Assembly: GCA_003945285.1 (NCBI GenBank)
Contig: AP019005.1
Span: 992,001-1,056,000, forward strand
Reading direction: 5' to 3'
Source: Hydrogenimonas sp.
GTDB taxonomy: Bacteria; Campylobacterota; Campylobacteria; Campylobacterales; Hydrogenimonadaceae
Length of the DNA stretch: 64,000 bases
The translations under genes were made by a program, and so were the position numbers. Of the stretch, positions 10,401-17,752 are shown in pieces; the first letter of the stretch is position 1, and every line of letters starts with the position of its first letter. Under the pieces are notes generated by a model that did not search any database, was not told the origin of the DNA, and was given only the letters and a program-made list of their open reading frames with translations.

Positions 10401-10557
10401 GTTATCTCGGACGCTGCGCGTCCGAGATAACAGGGCCGCGGGCTGAACACCCGCTTGTTATCCGCCGCTTCGCACCAGATAACAAGCGGATGCATTGAGC
10501 AACCCTCAAGAAATTAAAATTTTTAGAGAGCCATCGGTGACCCGCGGCCCCGTTAGC
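10401..10557 (+). repeat. nested palindromes, possible long attC-like site
   Basis: Three perfect inverted repeats occur in order: a 13-bp stem at 10401-10413/10419-10431 (GTTATCTCGGACG), a 10-bp outer stem GGGCCGCGGG at 10433-10442 pairing with 10541-10550, and inside it a 12-bp stem CCGCTTGTTATC at 10451-10462/10478-10489. The right end is GTTAGC, close to the GTTRRRY core of integron attC sites, and GATAAC at 10426-10431 could be its partner. It sits where a cassette junction would be expected, 24 nt before the TIR gene. Identification as attC is tentative. Confidence 0.45.
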
Positions 10558-10580
10558 AGTAAATAACAATAGAGAAATAC

Positions 10581-11417
10581 ATGCAAAGAAAACCAAGATT
10601 ATTTATAGGTTCATCTGTAGAAAGCTTAGATATAGCTGACGCAATAAACTTAAATCTCGATCACCAAGCCGAAGTGACAATTTGGCGGAATGGAACCTTT
10701 GAATTATCCAATAACACTATTGATTCATTAGTTAAAAAAGCAGAGTCAGTAGATTTTTCTCTTTTTATTTTCTCGCCTGATGACATATCAATAATCAAAA
10801 ACAAACAAAAAGCAGTTGTGAGGGACAATGTACTATTTGAGCTTGGGTTATTTATAGGCGCAATTGGCAAAGAGCGTTGCTTCATATTGAAACCAAGAGA
10901 TGTTGATCTTCATTTTCCAACTGATTTACTTGGTGTAACCCCGGCAGATTATGAACCAAATAGGTCTGATGGTGATTTAGCTTCAGCAGTTAATCATGCA
11001 TGTGTACTTATCAAAAAACAAATGGAAAAATTACAACCATTAAGTGCGTTATCATCACCACCAAAACCAAAACCAATATCAGTAAATGTTAGCGCCGAAC
11101 TAACAGACTTAGATTTTACTGTGCTAGGCACACTTATAGGTACAGCCACATCAAGCCCTAATGGTTATGCTATTTCTACGGTCAAAAACGAACTAAAGAA
11201 CAATTCCCCAAGAGTTGATCTGTCGATTATAAAATTAGAGAAACTTGGATATATAGACAGAAGAAACGAAACTGATGAAATGAATGAATATGAGTATTTC
11301 GCATACACAATAACTACAGATGGAGTGGAATTACTTATTGAAAATGAAAACAAAGCATTCGGTACTACCGCACCCGCTAAAATAGATGATGGTTTCAATG
11401 ACGATATACCATTCTAA
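10581..11417 (+). CDS. TIR-like nucleotide-binding protein with winged-helix-like domain and SSB-type C-terminal tail
   Basis: 278 residues, AT-rich. Residues 5-150 match the TIR-like fold of the CAP12/Pycsar effector group (PF10137 type): RLFIGSSVESLDIA at the start, IWRNGTFELS near 34, SVDFSLFIFSPDD near 57, and RDNVLFELGLFIG at 81-93 with Glu87 at the position of the catalytic glutamate of NAD-degrading members; PTDLLGVTPADY follows. Residues 174-255 resemble a winged helix (NELKNNSPRVDLSIIKLEKLGYI, then a beta wing). The last residues, GFNDDIPF, copy the tip of bacterial SSB. It lies in an integron-like cassette; no cyclase or partner gene adjoins. Probable stand-alone anti-phage or stress protein; NADase activity and SSB-tail function are inference. 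Confidence 0.75.
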   Translation: MQRKPRLFIGSSVESLDIADAINLNLDHQAEVTIWRNGTFELSNNTIDSLVKKAESVDFSLFIFSPDDISIIKNKQKAVVRDNVLFELGLFIGAIGKERCFILKPRDVDLHFPTDLLGVTPADYEPNRSDGDLASAVNHACVLIKKQMEKLQPLSALSSPPKPKPISVNVSAELTDLDFTVLGTLIGTATSSPNGYAISTVKNELKNNSPRVDLSIIKLEKLGYIDRRNETDEMNEYEYFAYTITTDGVELLIENENKAFGTTAPAKIDDGFNDDIPF

Positions 11418-11420
11418 AAC

Positions 11421-11477
11421 TGCTAACAATACGCTACAGCTGACAGTCAAAAGTGGCGCTGAGCTAAGTCGTTAGGT
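11421..11477 (+). repeat. attC-like recombination site
   Basis: The site starts with TGCTAAC (6 of 7 to RYYYAAC) and ends with GTTAGGT, a full match to GTTRRRY. Inner arms ACAGCT/AGCT can pair with extra unpaired bases, as in integron attC hairpins. It follows the TIR stop codon by 3 nt and precedes the next start codon by 17 nt, the normal spacing for cassette arrays. At about 57 nt it is at the short end of the known range. Confidence 0.6.
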
Positions 11478-11494
11478 TACAAAATAGGATAAAA

Positions 11495-12289
11495 ATGAAA
11501 AATATTAAAAAAGTTAAAGAGCGAATTGAAAAATTATCATATCCTTATTTACGGAATTTACCTGATGATTCTAATTTAAGTAAAAAATATTTAACTTTAA
11601 TTAATGAAATTGCAAAGCAGGTTTATATAAAACCAAATGAGATTAATGGAACAATGAGCTTTAGTCATTTATTTGATTGTTATAATGCTTCTAAAAAATC
11701 CTGGAAACTTTATGAGAAAAATAATGATGTTAAAGCTTATATTCATGTTCAAGCCATAACATTAGCTGCAGGTGAAGCAATAAAAAACTCTTCATTAGAT
11801 GAAAATGATATTAGTATAAATGATATTATTAGTGATGAAAAGCAAAATGAACAGGGATTTATTCATATTGGTTCAATTGCATCAAAAGAATATCCCTTAC
11901 CATATAAAGAAGATTTACCTTATATCCTAATCGCAGGAGTAATTGATAGAATTTTAGAATTAAGAGAAAATAATCCCTATTTAAAATTTATTATAGCAAC
12001 AGCATTTGAAGATTCAACTGGAGATAATCATTTTTTAGGAATTCTACCAAAATATGGATTTGAATATATTGGTAAGAGCAAATCTAAAGATGAAATCTAT
12101 CAGATTGACTTAGAAGCCACTGATCGTCCTTTTAGTGAATTAATTAAAGTAGTTTCAAAAAAGCGTATTGAATATTATAAAAGAAAGAAGAAAGTAAAAA
12201 CTTTAATTGAAAAAATTCCTAGCTTTAATCACATCAAAAGTTTTGTAGATTATGTGATAAAAACATATAAAAGTATTAAAGAAACCTAA
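11495..12289 (+). CDS. hypothetical protein in second cassette
   Basis: 264 residues, very AT-rich and Lys/Ile/Asn-rich, clearly unlike its neighbours in base composition, which suggests recent transfer. It has no signal peptide or membrane helix. The segment ILIAGVIDRILELR through GILPKYGFEYIGKSK (about residues 148-208) recalls the last helix and strand of GNAT acetyltransferases, but the acetyl-CoA loop is not visible, so this is only a hint. The TAA stop lies inside ACCTAAC (12284-12290), a full match to the left core of an attC site, as is usual for cassette genes. Function unknown. Confidence 0.65.
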   Translation: MKNIKKVKERIEKLSYPYLRNLPDDSNLSKKYLTLINEIAKQVYIKPNEINGTMSFSHLFDCYNASKKSWKLYEKNNDVKAYIHVQAITLAAGEAIKNSSLDENDISINDIISDEKQNEQGFIHIGSIASKEYPLPYKEDLPYILIAGVIDRILELRENNPYLKFIIATAFEDSTGDNHFLGILPKYGFEYIGKSKSKDEIYQIDLEATDRPFSELIKVVSKKRIEYYKRKKKVKTLIEKIPSFNHIKSFVDYVIKTYKSIKET

Positions 12290-12290
12290 C
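12284..12290 (+). repeat. left half of an attC-like site, truncated
   Basis: ACCTAAC fits RYYYAAC at all 7 positions and contains the stop codon of the second cassette gene. No matching GTTRRRY right half follows; about 15 nt downstream the sequence turns into the IS30-type remnant, which seems to have cut the site. Confidence 0.45.
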
Positions 12291-12304
12291 AAAACATAGC
12301 CCAG

Positions 12305-12439
12305 ATTTAAAAACAAAGTGCAATTTCACCTCTCAAAAATTCTACCCAAAACCGCCTAAGAGACCTTCATCTTTTCATGAAAGACCTCATAAGGGGTTCT
12401 CCACCCCAAAGATTTCCTCGGCCTGTGATTGGCGGCATA
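12305..12439 (-). mobile_element. IS30-type transposase tail and element end, remnant 1
   Basis: On the minus strand the sequence encodes NHRPRKSLGWRTPYEVF then HEKMKVS and a stop, the C-terminus of IS30-family transposases, followed by a terminal region (GTGAAATTGCACTTTGTTT) also present at 33236-33361. All the upstream transposase is missing; the remnant abuts the inverted repeat of the REP-associated transposase element at 12440. Confidence 0.8.
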
Positions 12440-13308
12440 GGGGTCAGGTGATAACAATAACATAAGCCAACCTGCGCTAAACTTCATGAAAACCTGACAG
12501 AAAAGAGGGGAGTGCCATGCCAAGAAAACCTCGTATAGAAATTCCGGGCTTCTACCATATAATAAACAGAGGTGTCGAACAAAGAGTCGTCTTTCACAGT
12601 AGTGAGGACTTCCAGCACTTCATGGAAACTCTTTGCAGATTGAAAGATTTTTTCAATGTCACTTTGCACAACTACTGCCTTATGAATAACCACTACCACC
12701 TGCTGATACAGACACATAAACCGAATCTCTCAAAGTTCATGCGGCAGCTCAACTCCTCATATGCAATATACTTCAATAAAAAATATAGACGCCAAGGCCA
12801 CCTCTGGCAAGGCAGATACAAATCATGGCTGGTTACAGACGAGAGCTATCTTTTTACACTGATGCGATATATAGAACAGAACCCCCTAAACGCAAAAGCT
12901 GTAAAAAATATGGAAGATTACCCATACTGCTCCTACAGATACTTCATAGACCATGAAAATATGCCCGAATGCCTAAAAGAGTCCTGGATAGCCGAAAACT
13001 TTAAAAACGATATTGAGTCCATAAGAGCTCTTCTTGAACATCCTGTAGACAAAGATGATCTTCTTGAACTGAAAAAGGCATCCTCCATGGTCGATGCCCC
13101 CAGGATTGATACTGAACCGAATACAAAAAAGTTTGAACGTAAACTTCTAAAAGCGAAAGATATAAAAGAGCGCAACAGGATAATAGTAAAAGCTTACGAA
13201 AGTGGATTGTCACAGCACAAAATTGCGCAGATGCTGAATATATCTCAGCCGGCGGTTAGTGGTATAATAAAGAGAGTAAAGGGGTAGTTATTGTTATCAC
13301 CTGACCCC
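12440..13308 (+). mobile_element. REP-associated tyrosine transposase unit with perfect terminal inverted repeats
   Basis: The 22 nt at 12440-12461 (starting GGGGTCAGGTGATAAC) are exactly inverted at 13287-13308, the latter overlapping the last base of the transposase stop. The unit is 869 bp and holds one gene. It sits directly against the IS30 remnant, suggesting insertion into or next to it. Confidence 0.7.
12517..13287 (+). CDS. REP-associated tyrosine transposase (RAYT, Y1_Tnp family)
   Basis: 256 residues. N-terminal Y1 transposase domain with GFYHIINRGVEQ, the HUH motif within NNHYHLLIQT, and the catalytic tyrosine in LMRYIEQNPL; a C-terminal helix-turn-helix (KAYESGLSQHKIAQMLNIS) is typical of the chromosomal RAYT group. 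These enzymes act on single-stranded palindromic REP sequences. The ATG has a strong AGGGGAG ribosome site. Its palindromic partners are visible as inverted repeats on both sides and as a further direct repeat just downstream, so the enzyme may still be active on them. Confidence 0.9.
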   Translation: MPRKPRIEIPGFYHIINRGVEQRVVFHSSEDFQHFMETLCRLKDFFNVTLHNYCLMNNHYHLLIQTHKPNLSKFMRQLNSSYAIYFNKKYRRQGHLWQGRYKSWLVTDESYLFTLMRYIEQNPLNAKAVKNMEDYPYCSYRYFIDHENMPECLKESWIAENFKNDIESIRALLEHPVDKDDLLELKKASSMVDAPRIDTEPNTKKFERKLLKAKDIKERNRIIVKAYESGLSQHKIAQMLNISQPAVSGIIKRVKG

Positions 13309-13372
13309 AAAGGTGCCAAATCTGGGGTGCCCAAAGGTGCCATTGTTATCACCTGACCCCAAAGGTGCCAAA
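13290..13372 (+). repeat. 31-bp direct repeat pair behind the RAYT gene
   Basis: An identical 31-nt block (ATTGTTATCACCTGACCCC plus AAAGGTGCCAAA) occurs at 13290-13320 and 13342-13372, 21 nt apart. The core is the inverse of the sequence upstream of the RAYT gene. A GGGGTGCCCAAAGGTGCC filler separates them. They look like substrate (REP) units of the transposase. Confidence 0.75.
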
Positions 13373-13501
13373 GGTGATGAGCAGAAAATTATCACCCGGT
13401 TTTAAAAACTGGGACTGGGAGGCATAACTGACCCCGGAGGCATAAAACCGGGCTGGGGTTTTTGACACTTTGACTTCTCCTGGGCTTCCAGATTTGGGAT
13501 T
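13373..13501. other. gap between RAYT repeats and repeat copy B
   Basis: The gap holds scattered palindromes (for example CCGGTTTT and AAAACCGG-like arms around 13397-13450) and degenerate GACCCC/GGGGT pieces related to the RAYT repeats. No gene is seen. Confidence 0.4.
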
Positions 13502-13546
13502 CTGGATTTAATGGTGTTTTCGCTATAATGCTCGTTGAATAGATAT
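13502..13546 (+). repeat. promoter-bearing direct repeat, copy B
   Basis: Second copy of the 10356-10400 segment, with TATAAT at 13524-13529. It would start a transcript about 80 nt before the YbjN-like gene. Downstream the leader contains a small hairpin AGGCAC/GTGCCT at 13548-13574. Confidence 0.65.
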
Positions 13547-13618
13547 TAGGCACTTCATATTCGCCCAGGTGCCTGCCGTAATGGTTATAGGATATTAAAA
13601 GTAATGGAGACTCGGTAA

Positions 13619-14098
13619 ATGAAAAAGAGAAACAGGTTTAATTCGGTAATAGCGGCAGTTTGCTTATCTGCAATGGCAGTTGCTCCGGCAACGTTCGCAT
13701 CGGAGATTATTTCCGCTGAAAACCCAGAAGCGATTCTAAACATAGCGAAGGGATATGGCAGTGCAAAACTAATAAAGGATTCCGATAATGACCCGCTTAT
13801 TATCGGTAGAATTGATGGAAATAAATATGGGATTGTTTTTTACGGGTGTAGTAACGGGAAAAAATGTGATGATATACAGTTCACAGCTTCATGGTCAGGT
13901 GTTAAAGTTTCACTAGAAGATATAAATAGGTGGAATAGTACAAAAAGATACGGGAAAGCGTATCTGGACAGTGATGGTGACCCAACATTAATAATGCCTG
14001 TAAATATTGATTATGGCGTTACTGAAGATAATTTGGATGACACTTTCGACTGGTGGTCAAAGGTATTAAAAGGTTTCAGAAAAGATGTCCTTGAATAG
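13619..14098 (+). CDS. exported YbjN domain-like protein
   Basis: 159 residues. A clear signal peptide (basic start, hydrophobic core, cleavage near TFASE at about 27-28) sends it to the periplasm. The rest fits the YbjN/bacterial sensory transduction regulator fold: EAILNIAKGYGSAKLIKDSDNDPLI, a central strand GIVFYGC, and the C-terminal DWWSKVLKGF helix. Two cysteines (GCSNGKKC) could form a disulfide. Exported YbjN proteins have no settled role. The gene is flanked by repeat copy B upstream and an IS30 tail downstream, hence part of the mobile island. Confidence 0.7.
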   Translation: MKKRNRFNSVIAAVCLSAMAVAPATFASEIISAENPEAILNIAKGYGSAKLIKDSDNDPLIIGRIDGNKYGIVFYGCSNGKKCDDIQFTASWSGVKVSLEDINRWNSTKRYGKAYLDSDGDPTLIMPVNIDYGVTEDNLDDTFDWWSKVLKGFRKDVLE

Positions 14099-14370
14099 AG
14101 GTTTGATAAAAATATTCATATGGACTGCCATTAATGTAAAGGATTCAGGTTTACCTTTATAACGGATATACCTTTGTGTTTTCTTCTTGAAGAAGAGCTG
14201 GAAAGTTTTAATATAAATGTAAGAATTTTGTTTTAATCTCAAGTGCATTGATGATCAGTATGTTAAATATGATTTAGTATTTAGAAAGACTGGAATTTAT
14301 TGAATTTAATGTAAAATATCTTATACACTGAACGGAGTGCATGTAGAAAATGACAAATACTCAGTCCGGA
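14099..14370. other. AT-rich gap after the YbjN-like gene
   Basis: The only structure seen is a weak 6-bp stem TAAAGG/CCTTTA (14138-14160) that might end the upstream transcript. No gene. Confidence 0.35.
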
Positions 14371-14456
14371 GTGTAATTTTATCTCTACAAAACTCTACAC
14401 AAACTTTCCCAAGAGACCTTCATCTTTTCATGAAAGGTCTCATAGGGATTGTCTAC
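14371..14456 (-). mobile_element. IS30-type transposase tail, remnant 2
   Basis: On the minus strand it reads NPYETFHEKMKVS, matching the tail in remnant 1, but the stop codon is lost (VSWES). Only about 85 nt are retained and the terminal part is more diverged than in the other two copies. Confidence 0.7.
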
Positions 14457-14783
14457 TTAAAGAGCACCGCATTTTGCGGTTCAGTCTATTTCCTGCTTAA
14501 GGTTTATTAGAGCCTCTTGCTTGAAAAATATTCGGTTCACCTGAATGATTTTGTCTTCTGTTTATATTAAGTTAACACTATCTATCTATAATAGAAAAAT
14601 GACAGTAGAAATTTTCTGTTTGAAGATAGTGTGTGATTTGTCATTCAGATGATTTGTCATAGTTTTTTAAGTTGTTGCGTAGAAGGCTTTGAGTGCTATT
14701 TTGTAGACGGGGTCGGACTTTTTGAAATGTATAAGGTGTGTCTGAGTACACAGGGTTGGAAATTATAATATAAAGGAGAAAAA
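14457..14783. other. AT-rich gap before the EF-hand cytochrome
   Basis: Nothing gene-like is visible. TCTATAATAG at 14585-14594 could be a -10 box, far upstream of the next gene. Short repeats of GATGATTTGTCAT occur around 14635-14660. Confidence 0.35.
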
Positions 14784-15533
14784 GTGAGGACAAAAAAAAG
14801 AGTGGTGCTTATGGGTACTTTTTTCATGGCGACATCGCTTTTCGCATCGGTGGATGCTGAGAAGATATATGATGCGAAGTGTGCCATGTGTCATATCAAA
14901 ACCGTACCGTCAAACAGAGCCGATATGGTCGCCCCGGCATTGATCGGTATCATGAGACATGTAAAAATGGCTTATCCAAAGAGAGATGACGCTGTCGACT
15001 TCATAGTCGACTACGTGCAAAATCCGACAAAAGAAAAGGCGGTATGTATGCCTCAAAAAATTGCCAGGTTTGGCTTGATGCCTTCTCAAAAAGGAAATAT
15101 TTCATCGGAAGAGCTGAAGGAAGTTGCCGAATGGATGTATGACAATTATCCCCCGGCAAACTTCATGGGTTGCGGTTCCGGTATGCAAAAGCGTCCGACT
15201 TTCTCATCTTTTGATACCAACGGTGACGGCAAAATCACACCTGAAGAGTTTGCAGCTTTTCAAAATGCTCGTATAGGTAACAGTCAGGGGCAAGGATGTA
15301 AATGTGTCAACAAAAGAAGAAACCGCTCGACATTTGCCGACTTCGACCTGAACGGTGACGGTGTGATTACCAAAACGGAGCTGCTCGAAGTGAGAGCGAA
15401 AAAACAGCAAGCCAGGGCGAGTGCCGGTTACCCTATGCGTAAAGCGTCCAACGCTCCCAGTTTCGAAAGTATTGACAGGAACGGCGACGGCAAGATTACC
15501 CCTGAAGAGTTTAGTAACAGGTTCAATTTTTAG
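14784..15533 (+). CDS. c-type cytochrome fused to three EF-hands
   Basis: 249 residues from a GTG start behind a strong AAAGGAG. After a signal peptide (to about residue 22) comes a single-haem cytochrome c domain with CAMCH at 33-37 and a probable Met ligand in GLMPSQ (Met99). The second half has three canonical EF-hand loops: DTNGDGKITPEE (144-155), DLNGDGVITKTE (188-199) and DRNGDGKITPEE (231-242), plus a cysteine pair CKC at 172-174. It should be periplasmic, transferring electrons under calcium control or stabilised by calcium. The last part resembles the EF-hand protein at 18906, so the two share ancestry. Downstream is an IS3 insertion. Confidence 0.88.
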   Translation: MRTKKRVVLMGTFFMATSLFASVDAEKIYDAKCAMCHIKTVPSNRADMVAPALIGIMRHVKMAYPKRDDAVDFIVDYVQNPTKEKAVCMPQKIARFGLMPSQKGNISSEELKEVAEWMYDNYPPANFMGCGSGMQKRPTFSSFDTNGDGKITPEEFAAFQNARIGNSQGQGCKCVNKRRNRSTFADFDLNGDGVITKTELLEVRAKKQQARASAGYPMRKASNAPSFESIDRNGDGKITPEEFSNRFNF

Positions 15534-15536
15534 ATA

Positions 15537-15565
15537 ATGTTATGTGAATGTCATAACATCTTTTT
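15537..15565 (+). terminator. intrinsic terminator-like hairpin
   Basis: A perfect 8-bp stem ATGTTATG/CATAACAT with a 7-nt loop follows the EF-hand cytochrome stop and is followed by CTTTTTG. The stem is AT-rich but the T5 run supports a terminator. Confidence 0.5.
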
Positions 15566-15899
15566 GAAACCTTCTTTGCAGTCTCCGGGGGCACGGGTGC
15601 CAAGACTTCGGGAATAAGCGGGTCTTGCCCGTTTCCCCGGCTGGCCAAGGTTGCTATCTCGCCCTTAGCTTCGACCTCCGGGATTTATTTGACTAAGCAA
15701 AATTTGTCGACCGGTCTTTTTTAAATATTTTCGCTATTCTTGAGACGGGTCCGGTTCGGTATACCTGTTTATCTAAGGTCGATCATAAAGAGCATGCACA
15801 GATGAACAGGAGAACAAGTTGACGATAGAAGTTACTTTTTGTCACTGTGACCTGCCCCCAAATTTAGGTCCAATCCCAGAGTTAGATTTTGATTGTATA

Positions 15900-16737
15900 T
15901 CAGGCGACATATTTTCTGCCTGAAACCTTGGCCGGTGGCTGTTTGTCCAGTGAGCTGTGCGGTCGTTCGTGATTGTAATGATTTCGCCATTTTTCGATGA
16001 TGACAGCGGCCTCTTTCCGATTGTAAAACCACTCCCTGTTCAGACACTCGTCCCTGAATTTTCCATTGAAGCTTTCCACATAGGCGTTCTGCCAGGGAGA
16101 GCCTGGCTTGATGAAAGCCGGACCGATATCATTGTCTGTCAGCCATTGAATAACCGCCTTAGCCGTGAACTCCGGCCCATTGTCACTGCGGATGAATTTG
16201 GGCCTGCCGTACAGTGTCATCAGGCGAGAGAGCGTATCGATGAGATGGTGCGTCCTGATGGAAGCCGCTACCTCCAGTGCCAGGCATTCTCTTGTGTATT
16301 CGTCTACGACCACCAGAATCTTGAGCTTCTGCCCATTGGCGGCACGGTCGCTGACGAAATCGTAGCTCCAGACATGATTGATATGCCCGGATTGCAGTTT
16401 GATCGGGTCGCTTCCCGGACGTCTGCGCCTGGGACGCTTCTTCGGCAGCTGCAGGTTCAGCATTGTCCATAGGCGATAGATCCGCTTAGCGTTGATCGTC
16501 TCGTTCATTTCCCAACCCAGCATCACACCGATGCGGCGATAGCCGAAACGGGGATATTTCTCGCTGAGCGCTTTGACCGATTCGGCCAGCACCTCGTCCT
16601 TGAAGGGCTGTCTCGGTTTGTAGACCATACTCGACCGGCTCACGCCGATCTCCTGGCAGGCCCGCCGTTGCGAGACGTTGTGCGCTTGCATCATCCGCAC
16701 CGCTGCACGCTTCTGGTCGGGCCTTACCACTTTTTTT
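15900..16737 (-). CDS. IS3-family transposase OrfB (DDE integrase core)
   Basis: rve-type catalytic domain with the DDE residues in VWSYDFVSD, FIRSDNGPEF and ESFNGKFRDECL; the N-terminal HTH_21 region (MMQAHNVSQRRACQEIGVSRS) precedes it. It is read by a -1 ribosomal slip from OrfA on the seven-A run at 16731-16737 (A-AAA-AAG), giving the OrfAB fusion transposase. The minus-strand frame itself stays open up to 16871. Intact. Confidence 0.9.
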
Positions 16738-16987
16738 CGACAACATCCTTCAGCGCATCGTTGACGAGTATCTGCTCCGCCAGCAGCTTTTTCAGCCTGG
16801 CGTTCTCCCTTTCGAGCTCTTTGAGCCGCTTGACCTCGGAAACCCCCATGCCTCCATAGAGCTTTTTCCACCGGTAGAACGTCGTATCGGATATATTGTG
16901 CTTTCGGATGACCTCCTGGTCTGTCGCGGCCCGCTCCGCCTCCTGCAAAATTTTGACGATCTGCTCTTCACTAAATCGTTTCTTCAT
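16724..16987 (-). CDS. IS3-family transposase OrfA
   Basis: 87 residues: a helix-turn-helix (EEQIVKILQEAERAATDQEV...NISDTTFYRWKKLYGG) and a C-terminal leucine-zipper coiled coil (LKELERENARLKKLLAE). It binds the element ends and controls transposition. The frame ends LKDVVEKKW; the AAAAAAAG slip site lies just before the stop. Confidence 0.92.
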   Translation of the reverse strand: MKKRFSEEQIVKILQEAERAATDQEVIRKHNISDTTFYRWKKLYGGMGVSEVKRLKELERENARLKKLLAEQILVNDALKDVVEKKW

Positions 16988-17095
16988 GTTTGGCTTCCTT
17001 TGTTAGTTATATTCTAACTCTGGATATGGCTTGAATTTCGGGGAGCAGGTCAACTGTTTACGTTGCATTAACACTCTCTTTCCTATAATGAGGCC

Positions 17096-17752
17096 ATGAC
17101 AGCAGAAATACTCCTACTTGAAGATGACGATGTGCTTTCCGAAACACTGGTAGATCTGCTTGAAAGCAGAGGCTTTACCATTGTCCATACTGTGACGGGA
17201 GAGGAGGCGTTGAACGCCACTTTTGAAAAACGTTTCGATCTGCTGATTCTGGATGTAAACGTACCCGGTATCGACGGGTTTGAACTTCTTGAGGGGCTGA
17301 GAGATGCCGGTATTACCACCCCCGCCATCTTCATTACGGCACGGACGGATATATCTTCGCTGGCTCAGGGTTTCGATGCCGGTGCGGACGATTATCTGAA
17401 AAAACCGTTCGATTTCGATGAGCTGCTCATTCGGATAGATGCTCTGCTGCGCAAAGCGTTTCATACCCGCTCCGATGAGATTACGGTAGGTGAGTTTCGT
17501 TTCAATATCGGCAAGAATGAACTCTACAGGCAGGCGGAATATATTCCACTGCCACCGGCAGAGCTGAGGCTTGTCAGACTCCTTTTTCAGCATAGAGGGG
17601 AGACTCTCGAGAAAAATTTTTTACTAGAGACTCTCGGTGACGGCGCCGAGGGAAGCGAAGGGGCCTTGAGGGTCCATATCGCTAGGCTTCGAAAACTGGG
17701 CTTGCCGGTTTTGACCGTCAAGGGGATAGGATACCGTCTTGAGAGAGCATGA
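17096..17752 (+). CDS. OmpR/PhoB-family response regulator
   Basis: 218 residues. N-terminal receiver domain with the acidic pair at 10-12 (EDDD), phosphoacceptor Asp53 in LLILDVNVPGIDG and the KKPFDFDEL lysine segment; C-terminal winged-helix DNA-binding domain (ALRVHIARLRKLGLPVLTVKGIGYRL). It overlaps the histidine kinase gene by 14 nt. TATAAT at 17083-17088, 8 nt before the ATG, would give an almost leaderless transcript. Downstream EF-hand and ABC efflux genes are its likely targets. Confidence 0.93.
   Translation: MTAEILLLEDDDVLSETLVDLLESRGFTIVHTVTGEEALNATFEKRFDLLILDVNVPGIDGFELLEGLRDAGITTPAIFITARTDISSLAQGFDAGADDYLKKPFDFDELLIRIDALLRKAFHTRSDEITVGEFRFNIGKNELYRQAEYIPLPPAELRLVRLLFQHRGETLEKNFLLETLGDGAEGSEGALRVHIARLRKLGLPVLTVKGIGYRLERA

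Larger units (their letters stand above)
15848..17052 (-). mobile_element. complete IS3-family insertion sequence with 4-bp target duplication
   Basis: The element spans about 1205 bp. Its imperfect terminal inverted repeats begin TGACCTGC and share CCAGAGTTAGA further in. ACTG stands directly outside both ends (15844-15847 and 17053-17056), a target duplication of the length usual for IS3. Both orfs are intact, so the copy may be active. It separates the EF-hand cytochrome from the two-component system. The 280 nt to its left hold no gene. Confidence 0.85.

Noticed and set aside
13290-13372. Two identical 31-nt repeats 21 nt apart, suggestive of a mini CRISPR array
   Set aside because: Only two units, the spacer is itself built of repeat pieces (GGTGCC), there are no cas genes, and the core is the inverse of the RAYT end.
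17062-17088. TTGCAT-15-TATAAT promoter right before the response regulator
   Set aside because: Not listed as a feature: the spacer is too short and the -10 is only 8 nt from the ATG, so it would give a leaderless transcript; kept only as a remark.
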